Shown: positions 1 through 5,464, counted from the stretch's first letter. The stretch is DNA of 5,602 nucleotides from an uncultured Clostridia bacterium (GCA_944372595.1 CALVZT010000051.1:1-5602), one strand, 5' to 3'. A program made the numbers and translations. The notes: generated from the letters alone by a model not told the origin.

Positions 1-20
1 AACTTTATAATTGAACTATA

Positions 21-48
21 AAAAAGTCCGAACAAAATCGGACTTTTT
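21..48. terminator. Intrinsic terminator, symmetric
   Basis: A perfect 10-bp stem AAAAAGTCCG / CGGACTTTTT (21-30 and 39-48) with an 8-base loop, followed by T/A on both sides, so it can work in either direction. HU, reading leftward, already has its own terminator at 171-194. This one therefore most likely ends a plus-strand gene lying to the left of the window, or backs up HU termination. The 49-170 stretch beside it shows no gene or promoter that I can support. Confidence 0.85.
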
Positions 49-170
49 TAATGCTTAAACATAAATAGAATAAGAATATTATCAAGCACTATTGAATGTA
101 GCATACTATGTAAAACAAATAAAGGTATTACTTATGTTTTAATCACAATCTATAATGTTCATAAAAAATA

Positions 171-194
171 AAAAAACCACGTTTGTGGTTTTTT
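171..194 (-). terminator. Intrinsic terminator of the HU gene
   Basis: Stem AAAAAACCAC / GTGGTTTTTT (171-180 and 185-194) with a GTTT loop. It begins immediately after the HU stop codon (195-197 on the minus strand), and the minus-strand RNA ends in a U tract. The A/T flanks make it potentially bidirectional, but no plus-strand gene reads into it here. Confidence 0.9.
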
Positions 195-464
195 TTAAAT
201 TGAATCTTTAAATGATTTACCAAATTTAAAACTTGGAGCACTAGATGCTTTGATTTGTATTTTTTGTTTTGTTAACGGATTAACACCAGTTCTTGCTGCT
301 CTTTTCTTAACGCCAAATGTTCCGAATCCAACAAGTGCGATTGATTCACCTTTTTTAAGAGTTTCTTGAACGGTCTCTACAAATGCACCATAAGCAACTT
401 CGGCATCTTTTATTGTAAAGCCTCCTTTTTCAGCAATTGATCTGATAAATTCACTTTTATTCAT
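195..464 (-). CDS. hup: HU family nucleoid DNA-binding protein
   Basis: An 89-residue histone-like HU protein, which dimerises and bends or wraps chromosomal DNA with little sequence specificity. Full family length (about 90 residues). Seen directly: the N-terminal helical dimerisation half (residues 1-40, starting MNKSEFIRSIAEKGG), then the family signature at residues 46-67 with GFGTFGVKKRAARTG followed by NPLT. Pro63 sits at the tip of the DNA-binding arm where HU/IHF proteins intercalate. The basic C-terminal arm and closing helix (SFKFGKSFKDSI) are intact. The ATG at 462-464 is preceded by AAGGAG (471-476) with a 6-base spacer. It is a single-gene transcript ending in the terminator at 171-194, divergent from the Smr-like gene. 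HU rather than IHF is inferred from the absence of a second IHF-like subunit here and from the usual state in Firmicutes. Confidence 0.96.
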   Translation of the reverse strand: MNKSEFIRSIAEKGGFTIKDAEVAYGAFVETVQETLKKGESIALVGFGTFGVKKRAARTGVNPLTKQKIQIKASSAPSFKFGKSFKDSI

Positions 465-513
465 AATATTCTCCTTTTCAAATAAAGTGCCAGGCCATAT
501 TTAACCTTGATTA

Positions 514-543
514 ATTATAGCATGTTTTGTTATGTTAAACCAA
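514..543 (-). promoter_or_regulatory. Promoter of the HU gene (extended -10)
   Basis: On the minus strand TATAAT (514-519) is preceded by TGC, giving an extended -10 TGCTATAAT. A partial -35 TTGGTT (538-543) lies 18 bp upstream. The predicted start is near 507, leaving a leader of about 43 bases before the ATG. The perfect extended -10 probably makes up for the poor -35, as expected for an abundant protein. Confidence 0.7.
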
Positions 544-570
544 CAAAATAACATAAATTTTGTATAAAGA

Positions 571-599
571 TTGACTTTTTTTGCCTAAGTATGCATAAT
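571..599 (+). promoter_or_regulatory. Promoter of the Smr-like gene
   Basis: TTGACT (571-576), a 17-bp spacer, and CATAAT (594-599): five of six matches in both boxes at ideal spacing. With the usual 6-base gap after the -10, the transcript would begin at 606, which is the A of an in-frame ATG. The upstream ATG at 591 lies inside the promoter core and could not be in the transcript. Confidence 0.7.
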
Positions 600-605
600 T
601 TTGAT

Positions 606-953
606 ATGAAAATGTACGAAATTAATATAAAAATTGATAATCCCGCAGTTGATGTTGCAGTTTATGATATGATAAATGCTATTGACTTTTGTCGATTAAG
701 TGACATCAAATTGTTAAAAGTAATTTATGGTTATGGTTCTCATGGTAAAGGTGGAGAAATAAAAAAAGAGTGTCTTAACACTCTTAGAAGACTAGTTAAA
801 AGCAAAGTTATTTACGACTATATTCCATGTGAAAAGTTTTCTCAATTGCATAAATATTACGACAATATTGTTAAATATTATCCACCAGTAGCAATTGATA
901 ATGAATTACAAAACAATTTTGGAGTGGTATTAATAATTGTTTCTAAATTGTAG
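606..953 (+). CDS. Small Smr-domain-like protein, possibly translated from a leaderless mRNA
   Basis: A 115-residue protein resembling the stand-alone Smr (small MutS-related) domain proteins of Clostridia. Related Smr domains are nucleic-acid nicking or binding modules; a cellular role for this small version is not established. Seen: an N-terminal strand and helix (INIKIDNPAVDVAVYDMINAI), then the glycine-rich core VIYGYGSHGKGG (residues 39-50), where relatives usually have IHGYGSxGxGG. A basic helix follows (EIKKECLNTLRRLVKSK), then the tail with CEKFSQL and NNFGVVLIIV. The core histidine is replaced by Tyr41, so nuclease activity is doubtful. I chose the ATG at 606: an in-frame ATG at 591 overlaps the -10 box, and no Shine-Dalgarno sequence precedes 591, 606 or 612. 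A start at 612 is also possible. The 3' end overlaps degV tail to tail by 11 bp, with no terminator between. Family assignment is by recognition of motif order, so moderately sure. Confidence 0.75.
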   Translation: MKMYEINIKIDNPAVDVAVYDMINAIDFCRLSDIKLLKVIYGYGSHGKGGEIKKECLNTLRRLVKSKVIYDYIPCEKFSQLHKYYDNIVKYYPPVAIDNELQNNFGVVLIIVSKL

Positions 954-1803
954 CCCCGCCATCATTAATGTATAAAACACCCAATGTATTTTCTCCACAA
1001 TGTCCAGTTATCGTGGCTCCCGCTTGGGTAATAAGTATTTCTTTGAATTTACCATAATTTTCAAGTGCCTTTTTAGCTGCCTCAATCATTTCTGGGGTGG
1101 CTGAACTATATGTAATAAATACTCTTGTATGATCAGGGTTATTGTATGTGTTTAAAATATCAGTAACATACTTACCAATAACATTCACAGAAGGCCCCAT
1201 ATATTTTTTGCCCACTCTTAACTTACCATTTTCAACAATTATTGATGGTTTAATTTTTAATAGATTAGCACCAAATGCAGCGACTGCTGAACATCGTCCA
1301 CCTTTGTGCAAAAATTTCATATTACCAATTATAAACGATGCTTGTATATAAGGTACGCGCTTTTCTGCCATATTTTTGATTTGCTCGCCAGTGTATTTGC
1401 CCGATTTTGCAAGTTCGGCAGCATATATTGCTAGTGCGCCAACTCCGGTTGATAAACTTGAACTATCAACGGTATATACATGAGGAACTTCAAGAGCAGC
1501 AAGGCGTGAATTGTTATATGAAGCTGATAGTTCACTTGATATCCCAATATGTACTACCTCATATCCCAAATCAGTGTATTTGGAGAATAAGTCTTTGTAA
1601 TCTTCGATACTTCTAGCGGCAGTTTTTGGTAGTCCGCCGGTTTTTTTGAAGTAGTCAAAAATATTTTGCGGATTAATATTAACTCCGTCGCAGAAGTTAT
1701 CATCTCCCAAAGAAACCAAAAGTGGTAAAATCTTTATTTCATATTTGTCAATTAATTCTTTACTAAGGTCGCAAGTGCTTTCAGATGTTATTATTACTTT
1801 CAT
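943..1803 (-). CDS. degV: DegV family (FakB-like) fatty-acid-binding protein
   Basis: A 286-residue, full-length DegV protein. Family members bind one fatty acid in a buried pocket; the FakB members present it to the kinase FakA so that acyl-phosphate can enter phospholipid synthesis. Seen in order: TSESTCDLS (residues 6-14, usually TDSTCDL), LPKTAARS (58-65), GISSELSASYNNSR (87-100), VDSSSLSTGVGALA (112-125), LHKGGRCSAV (165-174) leading into LLKIKPSIIVENGKL (181-195), and GHCGENTLGVLY (267-278). These match the family blocks that line the lipid site. The start is the ATG at 1801-1803, with AGGAG (1809-1813) 5 bases upstream. A longer in-frame start at 1839 lies upstream of the predicted transcript start and has no ribosome binding site. 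No fakA is visible, which is normal since fakA often lies elsewhere. Which fatty acid it binds cannot be told. Confidence 0.93.
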   Translation of the reverse strand: MKVIITSESTCDLSKELIDKYEIKILPLLVSLGDDNFCDGVNINPQNIFDYFKKTGGLPKTAARSIEDYKDLFSKYTDLGYEVVHIGISSELSASYNNSRLAALEVPHVYTVDSSSLSTGVGALAIYAAELAKSGKYTGEQIKNMAEKRVPYIQASFIIGNMKFLHKGGRCSAVAAFGANLLKIKPSIIVENGKLRVGKKYMGPSVNVIGKYVTDILNTYNNPDHTRVFITYSSATPEMIEAAKKALENYGKFKEILITQAGATITGHCGENTLGVLYINDGGATI

Positions 1804-1830
1804 AATTACTCCTAGAAATTTGATAAAATT

Positions 1831-1859
1831 ATTATACAATTTATCAATCTAATAGTCAA
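1831..1859 (-). promoter_or_regulatory. Promoter of degV
   Basis: Minus-strand TTGACT (1854-1859), a 17-bp spacer and a perfect TATAAT (1831-1836). The predicted start is near 1824, giving a short leader that carries the AGGAG site. The -35 box occupies almost the same bases as the opposing radC -35. An inverted repeat TCAAA-CATA-TTTGA (1856-1869) lies across the junction and could be an operator; this is inference. Confidence 0.8.
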
Positions 1860-1881
1860 ACATATTTGATTGTGCTATAAT
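1853..1881 (+). promoter_or_regulatory. Promoter of radC (extended -10)
   Basis: Extended -10 TGCTATAAT with the hexamer at 1876-1881, and a weak -35 TAGTCA (1853-1858, four of six matches) 17 bp upstream. The predicted start is near 1888. The -35 coincides with that of degV on the other strand, so both promoters probably cannot be occupied at once. Confidence 0.7.
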
Positions 1882-1892
1882 ATAAAATATTA

Positions 1893-1911
1893 AAATCTTT
1901 AACAAAGATTT
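1893..1911 (+). promoter_or_regulatory. Perfect stem-loop in the radC leader
   Basis: AAATCTTT (1893-1900), loop AAC, AAAGATTT (1904-1911): a perfect 8-bp palindromic arm pair. It starts about 5 bases after the predicted radC transcript start and ends 7 bases before AGGAG. It is not followed by a T tract on either strand, so it is not a terminator. It could be a 5' mRNA-stabilising hairpin or a protein-binding dyad. Confidence 0.5.
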
Positions 1912-1927
1912 GTGTTGCAGGAGAAAA

Positions 1928-2707
1928 ATGAAAGAAAACATTCACAAGGGCCATAGAGAAAGATTAAGAAATCAATTACTTAAAGGTGGAATTGATAATT
2001 TCTCCGAACATCAAATAGTTGAAGTTTTACTTGCATTTACTATACCATACAAAGATACCAATCCCTTGGCTCATAAATTGTTAGATACTTATGGCTCTCT
2101 TGCCAATATCTTGGATTCTGATGTTGATGAGTTGTGTAAAATTTCTGGTATTGGTATTAAGACGGCAACCTTCTTAACTACATTACCAGATGTGTTTAGA
2201 ATGTACAAAATTAGTAAGTCAAAAAATAATGAAGCATTACATTCTCCCAAACTTGCCTATGAATATTTTTCCGCAAGAATACCAATAATAAAAGATGAAA
2301 TATTTTATTATGCTTGCCTTGATAATAACAACAATGTAATTAAATTTTCTCAATTTGGCCGTGGCGGAGCAAGGCATGTTAATATTAATGTAAGAGATTT
2401 CACTAATGAAATTTTAAAAGTACCAACATGCGGAGTAATTATTTGTCATACACATACCTCGGGACAACCGCGCCCTTCTCTTAATGATATTGAATTTACA
2501 AAGAAGTTGCTTGCTAGCCTAAAATTTTTAGGCATATCGCTTCTTGAACATATAATATTATCCCCTGTTGGATTTTATAGTTTCTGTAATGCACGCTTGA
2601 TTGATGAATTTAATATCGTAGTTGACAAATTAATGGTAGATAGACCAGATATCGCAGCACCCAAAATCACCTTTACAAAAGATGATTCTTCAAATGACAA
2701 AAATTAA
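1928..2707 (+). CDS. radC: RadC family JAB/MPN-domain protein
   Basis: A 259-residue RadC protein, somewhat longer than the usual 220-230. Historically annotated as a DNA-repair protein, but the true role of the family is unsettled. Seen: an N-terminal UPF0758-type region (GHRERLRNQLLKGG, residues 8-21), a helix-hairpin-helix DNA-binding motif KISGIGIKTA (71-80), and a C-terminal JAB/MPN metalloprotease-like domain. The metal motif reads HTHTSG (174-179) followed by PSLND with Asp187, matching the family HNHPSG...PS..D; both histidines and the aspartate are kept, while Asn and Pro of the motif are both Thr. Glu124 is a candidate for the remaining catalytic acid. EHIILSPVGFYSF (207-219) matches the closing strand. 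A charged tail of about 25 residues accounts for the extra length. The start is the ATG at 1928, 4 bases after AGGAG (1919-1923). An upstream in-frame TTG at 1910 would put this site inside the coding region. Confidence 0.93.
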   Translation: MKENIHKGHRERLRNQLLKGGIDNFSEHQIVEVLLAFTIPYKDTNPLAHKLLDTYGSLANILDSDVDELCKISGIGIKTATFLTTLPDVFRMYKISKSKNNEALHSPKLAYEYFSARIPIIKDEIFYYACLDNNNNVIKFSQFGRGGARHVNINVRDFTNEILKVPTCGVIICHTHTSGQPRPSLNDIEFTKKLLASLKFLGISLLEHIILSPVGFYSFCNARLIDEFNIVVDKLMVDRPDIAAPKITFTKDDSSNDKN

Positions 2708-2729
2708 TGTTAAAATTAAAAATTAGGGG

Positions 2730-2758
2730 TTGAAAAATAAATATAATTAATGTATCAT
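2730..2758 (+). promoter_or_regulatory. Promoter of tilS
   Basis: TTGAAA (2730-2735), a 17-bp spacer and TATCAT (2753-2758), five of six matches in each box. The predicted start is near 2765, inside the left arm of the hairpin at 2759-2780. A transcript from here would carry an incomplete hairpin and a leader of about 33 bases. Confidence 0.6.
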
Positions 2759-2786
2759 AGTAAGTAGCAATATACTTACTTTTTTT
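2759..2786 (+). terminator. Terminator-like hairpin between radC and tilS
   Basis: AGTAAGTA (2759-2766), loop GCAATA, TACTTACT (2773-2780), then six T (2781-2786) directly abutting the tilS AGGAG site. The stem is perfect over 8 bp but has only two G-C pairs, so termination of radC transcripts may be partial. The palindrome also spans the predicted tilS transcript start and could serve as an operator. Confidence 0.6.
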
Positions 2787-2797
2787 AGGAGCATTCG

Positions 2798-4132
2798 ATG
2801 GATAAAGTTTTTGAAGTAATAGAAAAAAATAAAATGTTTAAAACTGGCGAGGTCATAGGAATAGCAGTGAGTGGTGGAATAGATTCTATGTGTCTTCTTC
2901 ATTTTCTTGCGAGTAACAAAGAAAAATATGATATCGATATTGTAGCAATAACTGTTGACCATTGTATTAGAGAAAATTCAGCAAATGATACTATGTTTGT
3001 TATGGATTATTGCCGTCAAAATCATATTAGATGTCATAGATTTAGAGTTGATGCATTGAAGATTGCCAAGGATAAAAATATTGGTATTGAGCAAGCAGCA
3101 AGAGAAGCAAGATATGGGGTGTTCGATGCATTAATTAAAAAGGGCATTGTAGACAAAATAGCACTCGCTCATCATATAAGCGACCAAGCAGAGACCATAC
3201 TTATGCATATTTTAAGAGGGGCGGGACTTTCTGGTGCTAGCGGTATGGAATATGTAAGGGGGGTATATGTAAGGCCTTTTCTTGATTTAAGTAAAGATGA
3301 GATAACAAGATATGCTTATCAAAACGATATTCCTAATGTCGAAGACGAAACCAATTCTGATAGCACGTACAATAGAAATTTTATAAGAAATGAGATTATG
3401 CCTAAATTAAGAAAACGTTTTCCTTCGGTTGATCAAAATATTGTTAGTTTTGGCAAAGCATGCAAACAAGATGATGATTATATTATGAGTCAAGCACCGA
3501 TTGATGGAGTTTGGATTGAGGATAAAACAGCAAAAATACCACTAAATTATTTTGTTTATCCTTCTAGCGTTGTAGCAAGAATTATATTTTATGCACTAAA
3601 TAAAATTGGATTAAGTGTTGATATTGAGAAAAAACATATCAATATGATTAAAAGCTTGGCAGATAGTGCTAACGGTAAAAAAATTAATTTGCCCAATAAC
3701 GGCATTGCAATTAAAGAGTATGAGTATATAACTATTATAAGTAACAAAAAAGAAGTCGTTGCTAGTCAATACCCATTTGAAATCGGCAAAACAGATTTTG
3801 CAGGATTGTATGAAATATCAGTTAAGCGCACAAAAATTCTTGATATTATTCCAGGTCGCCAACTAATTGATCTCAAAAAAATAAGTAAAGACGCGATTTG
3901 GAGAACGCGTGAAAAAGGAGATATGTTTGAAAAGTTCGGTGGAGGCAGTAAGTCATTAAGAACTTACTTGATTGATAAAAAAGTTCCTTCAAGACTCCGA
4001 GATACATTACCAGTACTTGCTGATGGTAAAGAAATACTTGTTATATTAGGCGTCGAGATAAGCAATAAAGTTAAGGTTGATAAAACAACAAAACAAGTTT
4101 GTAGTATAACATATACAACAACAAAAAAATAA
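2798..4132 (+). CDS. tilS: tRNA(Ile)-lysidine synthetase TilS
   Basis: A 444-residue cytoplasmic enzyme that uses ATP to attach lysine to C34 of the CAU-anticodon tRNA(Ile), so that it reads AUA codons and is charged with isoleucine. It is essential in most bacteria and AUA codons are used freely here. Seen: the N-type PP-loop SGGIDS (residues 25-30) that binds ATP, VDHCIRENSANDT (53-65), AHHISDQAETILMHILRG (124-141), RPFLDLSKDEI (159-169) and DETNSD...YNRNFIRNEIMPKLR (183-205). All are standard for the catalytic N-terminal domain. A less conserved middle follows (about 220-345). The C-terminal TilS_C domain is intact: RTREKGDMFEKFGGGSKSLR (369-388), then YLIDKKVP and RDTLPVL (401-407). The start is the ATG at 2798, 6 bases after AGGAG (2787-2791). 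The usual hpt and ftsH neighbours of Bacillus are absent. A G6 run lies inside the gene at 3258-3263 and is in frame. Confidence 0.97.
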   Translation: MDKVFEVIEKNKMFKTGEVIGIAVSGGIDSMCLLHFLASNKEKYDIDIVAITVDHCIRENSANDTMFVMDYCRQNHIRCHRFRVDALKIAKDKNIGIEQAAREARYGVFDALIKKGIVDKIALAHHISDQAETILMHILRGAGLSGASGMEYVRGVYVRPFLDLSKDEITRYAYQNDIPNVEDETNSDSTYNRNFIRNEIMPKLRKRFPSVDQNIVSFGKACKQDDDYIMSQAPIDGVWIEDKTAKIPLNYFVYPSSVVARIIFYALNKIGLSVDIEKKHINMIKSLADSANGKKINLPNNGIAIKEYEYITIISNKKEVVASQYPFEIGKTDFAGLYEISVKRTKILDIIPGRQLIDLKKISKDAIWRTREKGDMFEKFGGGSKSLRTYLIDKKVPSRLRDTLPVLADGKEILVILGVEISNKVKVDKTTKQVCSITYTTTKK

Positions 4133-4156
4133 AAAACACTTTAAAAGTGTTTTTTT
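4131..4156. terminator. Bidirectional terminator between tilS and the convergent gene
   Basis: The stem is formed by an A-rich arm ending CACTT (4131-4141) and AAGTG followed by T (4145-4155), with a TAA loop. It overlaps the tilS stop codon (4130-4132). A T tract follows on the plus strand, and the A tract before it gives a U tract on the minus strand. It can therefore end both tilS and the minus-strand gene at 4180-4542. Confidence 0.85.
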
Positions 4157-4179
4157 GTTTTTGGTCAAAACAAAAATTT

Positions 4180-4542
4180 CTATATTAGCGCATAGTTATA
4201 GAAATGCTCTTTGTAATATCGTTGTTTTAATATTGCATACCTTTCTTTTAAATTATAAATGTATCTTTGCTTTGCTTCCAAACTCAAAGTGTAAAAAACA
4301 CGATATTCTATCAATTGTGCAATAGGGTTGAGTACCTTTCCACTTGCCAATAATTTGCAAATTTTTAGATATAAAATTTCGTCTTTATTATCAACAGCGG
4401 GAGTTGGTGTATTATCAACTTTTGAAGGTTTATTTTTCTTCATCGATGTATTAATAACCAATTTGTTTATTGATTTATAAGAGTTTTCCTTTAATCTTTT
4501 CTTTGCTATTTTTGCAAGAGTACAAAGGGTAGGGTTATCCAT
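4180..4542 (-). CDS. Hypothetical 120-residue basic protein
   Basis: I do not recognise this family. The protein has three visible parts: a basic, Lys-rich N-terminal region (residues 1-41, with KKRLKENSYKSINK), a short Pro/Thr/Asp linker (42-54, VDNTPTPAVDNKD), and a C-terminal part predicted as helical and rich in Tyr, Leu and basic residues (55-116). The last part contains KICKLLASGKVLNPIAQLIE and LSLEAKQRYIYNLKERYAIL. It has no signal peptide, membrane segment or catalytic motif, so it is probably cytoplasmic. It is a real gene on present evidence: its own near-consensus promoter, AAAAGG (4551-4556) 8 bases before the ATG, and a terminator after its TAG stop. An internal ATG at codon 34 has no ribosome binding site. 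It is convergent to tilS and divergent from the Nudix gene. The LxSGxxxNPIxxLIEY block looks like a conserved motif, but only a family search could show that. Confidence 0.7.
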   Translation of the reverse strand: MDNPTLCTLAKIAKKRLKENSYKSINKLVINTSMKKNKPSKVDNTPTPAVDNKDEILYLKICKLLASGKVLNPIAQLIEYRVFYTLSLEAKQRYIYNLKERYAILKQRYYKEHFYNYALI

Positions 4543-4602
4543 ATTTTTTGCCTTTTAATATTTATTTTTATCCCCCTAAATATCTTGTTTAAAGATGTAT
4601 AT

Positions 4603-4631
4603 ATTATATATTTTTTGTATAAATTTGTTAA
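4603..4631 (-). promoter_or_regulatory. Promoter of the hypothetical gene
   Basis: Minus-strand TTAACA (4626-4631), a 17-bp spacer and TATAAT (4603-4608). The predicted start is near 4596, with a leader of about 54 bases. That leader contains an unusual minus-strand GGGGG run (4572-4576) and a small possible stem ATCTT/AAGAT (4582-4596) near its 5' end. Confidence 0.7.
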
Positions 4632-4783
4632 ACAATATAAGGCGAGAATTTTGTCTAAAAAGCACGAATAAAGAAGAGTTATGTATAAACTTTAATACAC
4701 TAAATTTATTAATTTATATTTACAATATAAGATAATTAATAGTGCATAATGACATATTGGTAATATAATAAATTATAAAACAT
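4632..4783. other. AT-rich intergenic stretch with no gene recognised
   Basis: Part of the 300-base gap (4543-4842) between the divergent hypothetical and Nudix genes. The two ends of the gap hold their promoters and leaders. The middle is A/T-rich, with frequent stop codons in all frames, no tRNA-like or GC-rich structured segment, and no clear repeat. I see nothing further that I can support here. Confidence 0.6.
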
Positions 4784-4811
4784 TTGACAAATAATGATGA
4801 TTTGATATACT
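4784..4811 (+). promoter_or_regulatory. Strong promoter of the Nudix gene
   Basis: Consensus -35 TTGACA (4784-4789), a 16-bp spacer and TATACT (4806-4811) preceded by TGA, an extended -10. The predicted start is near 4818, giving a 25-base leader. An inverted repeat ATACTT-ATAA-AAGTAT (4807-4822) overlaps the -10 and the start and could be an operator. It is among the strongest promoters in the window, which argues that the gene downstream is not long dead. Confidence 0.8.
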
Positions 4812-4842
4812 TATAAAAGTATTAGAAACGGAGGTAATAAAA

Positions 4843-5393
4843 ATGGGGGGGGTACTGAACTTTTAGAAATTTTAAACGAGAATGGTGTAGGTACTGGCAT
4901 ACCCAAAACTAGACAAGAAATACATCAAAATGGACTTTGGCATAGAGCAATAATAGTCGCTATCATTAATAATGAAAATAAAATATTAATACAAAAAAGG
5001 TCAAAACACAAAGAGAAGTTTCCAGGACTTTGGGACTTATCTGTTGCAGGTCACGTGCCGTTTGGACTTGATAGTGTTGCATGTGCGGCAAGTGAAGTAA
5101 TGGAAGAAATTGGTTATATGCTCCCCAAAGCTGTCGAAGTTAAAGACTTTAGATTTATGACTAGTTTTAGAAACATGGTAATAGTATCGGACAACTTTTT
5201 TGAAAATCAGTTTTATGACTTTTTTATTTATAACATTGACTTAAAGTTATCTGACTTTGTTGTTCAAGAAGATGAAGTTGAGGAAATAAGGTATGCTACA
5301 GCATATGAAATCAAACAAATGGCTAAACAAGGTTTGTTTCATCCAAGGACTGAGTGGATTGATGTGTTGTATAGATATATAACAAAGTTCTAA
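4843..5393 (+). CDS. Nudix hydrolase, frame broken at a G8 tract next to the start codon
   Basis: A Nudix protein of the isopentenyl-diphosphate-isomerase-like or YfcD-like type; members hydrolyse nucleoside-diphosphate-linked substrates, and the substrate here is unknown. A perfect GGAGGT (4830-4835) sits 7 bases before the ATG at 4843. From that ATG the sequence reads only MGGVLNF then stop (4864-4866). The Nudix domain lies in another frame, which is open from 4806 to 5393 but offers no ATG, GTG or TTG before 5055. Adding one G to the run of eight (or removing two) joins ATG to the domain as a 183-residue protein (182 with six G). In nine-G numbering: TELLEILNENG (5-15), EIHQNGLWHRA (26-36), ILIQKRS (48-54), FPGLWDLSVAGHV (60-72) and the Nudix box (70-92). 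The box keeps Glu85, Glu88 and Glu89, but has Leu76 for the usual Glu and Ser84 for the usual Arg. A GTG start at 5055 would cut into the Nudix box and is not credible. No terminator is obvious. Confidence 0.85.
4845..4852 (+). repeat. G8 homopolymer at codons 1-3 of the Nudix gene
   Basis: Eight consecutive G including the third base of the ATG, in a genome of roughly 30% G+C. Runs of six or nine G give an open frame and eight does not. Its length and position directly after the start codon are typical of contingency tracts that change length by slipped-strand mispairing. A homopolymer error in the read or assembly would look the same. Confidence 0.9.
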
Positions 5394-5444
5394 TATTTTA
5401 AAGGGAAATTAATTTTTCGTTTAATTTATCAAAGGTTACAACAC

Positions 5445-5464
5445 AAATTTTTAAATAAAAATTT
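5445..5464. repeat. Perfect A/T inverted repeat before the tRNA
   Basis: AAATTTTT (5445-5452), AAAT, AAAAATTT (5457-5464): 8-bp arms made only of A and T. It lies between the Nudix gene and the tRNA fragment and overlaps the expected -35 area of the tRNA promoter. No T tract follows, so it is a poor terminator. Phased A tracts upstream of a tRNA could act like an UP element; this is inference. Confidence 0.4.

Noticed and set aside
591..605. Longer start (ATG 591) for the Smr-like gene
   Set aside because: It overlaps the -10 box, has no Shine-Dalgarno sequence and lies upstream of the predicted transcript start.
1142..1616. Two 69-codon plus-strand open frames inside degV
   Set aside because: They are antisense to a well-conserved gene, have no ribosome binding site and no family resemblance.
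1804..1839. Twelve-codon N-terminal extension of degV
   Set aside because: The codons lie across the promoter -10 and before the transcript start. The family N-terminus begins at the ATG at 1801-1803, which has AGGAG.
1910..1927. TTG start of radC adding six residues
   Set aside because: It would place the AGGAG site inside the gene and has no site of its own; the ATG at 1928 fits.
2747..2962. 71-codon minus-strand open frame over the tilS start
   Set aside because: It overlaps the tilS promoter and N-terminus, has no expression signals and a composition typical of antisense A/T-rich DNA.
3258..3263. G6 run in tilS as a second switching tract
   Set aside because: The frame is intact through it, the run is short, and switching off tilS would probably be lethal.
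5055..5393. Nudix gene starting at GTG 5055
   Set aside because: This would begin inside the Nudix box and lose the first third of the domain, which is clearly coded upstream in the same frame.
5406..5427. AAATTAA/TTAATTT stem after the Nudix gene as a terminator
   Set aside because: It has only A-T pairs, an 8-base loop and no T tract after the stem.
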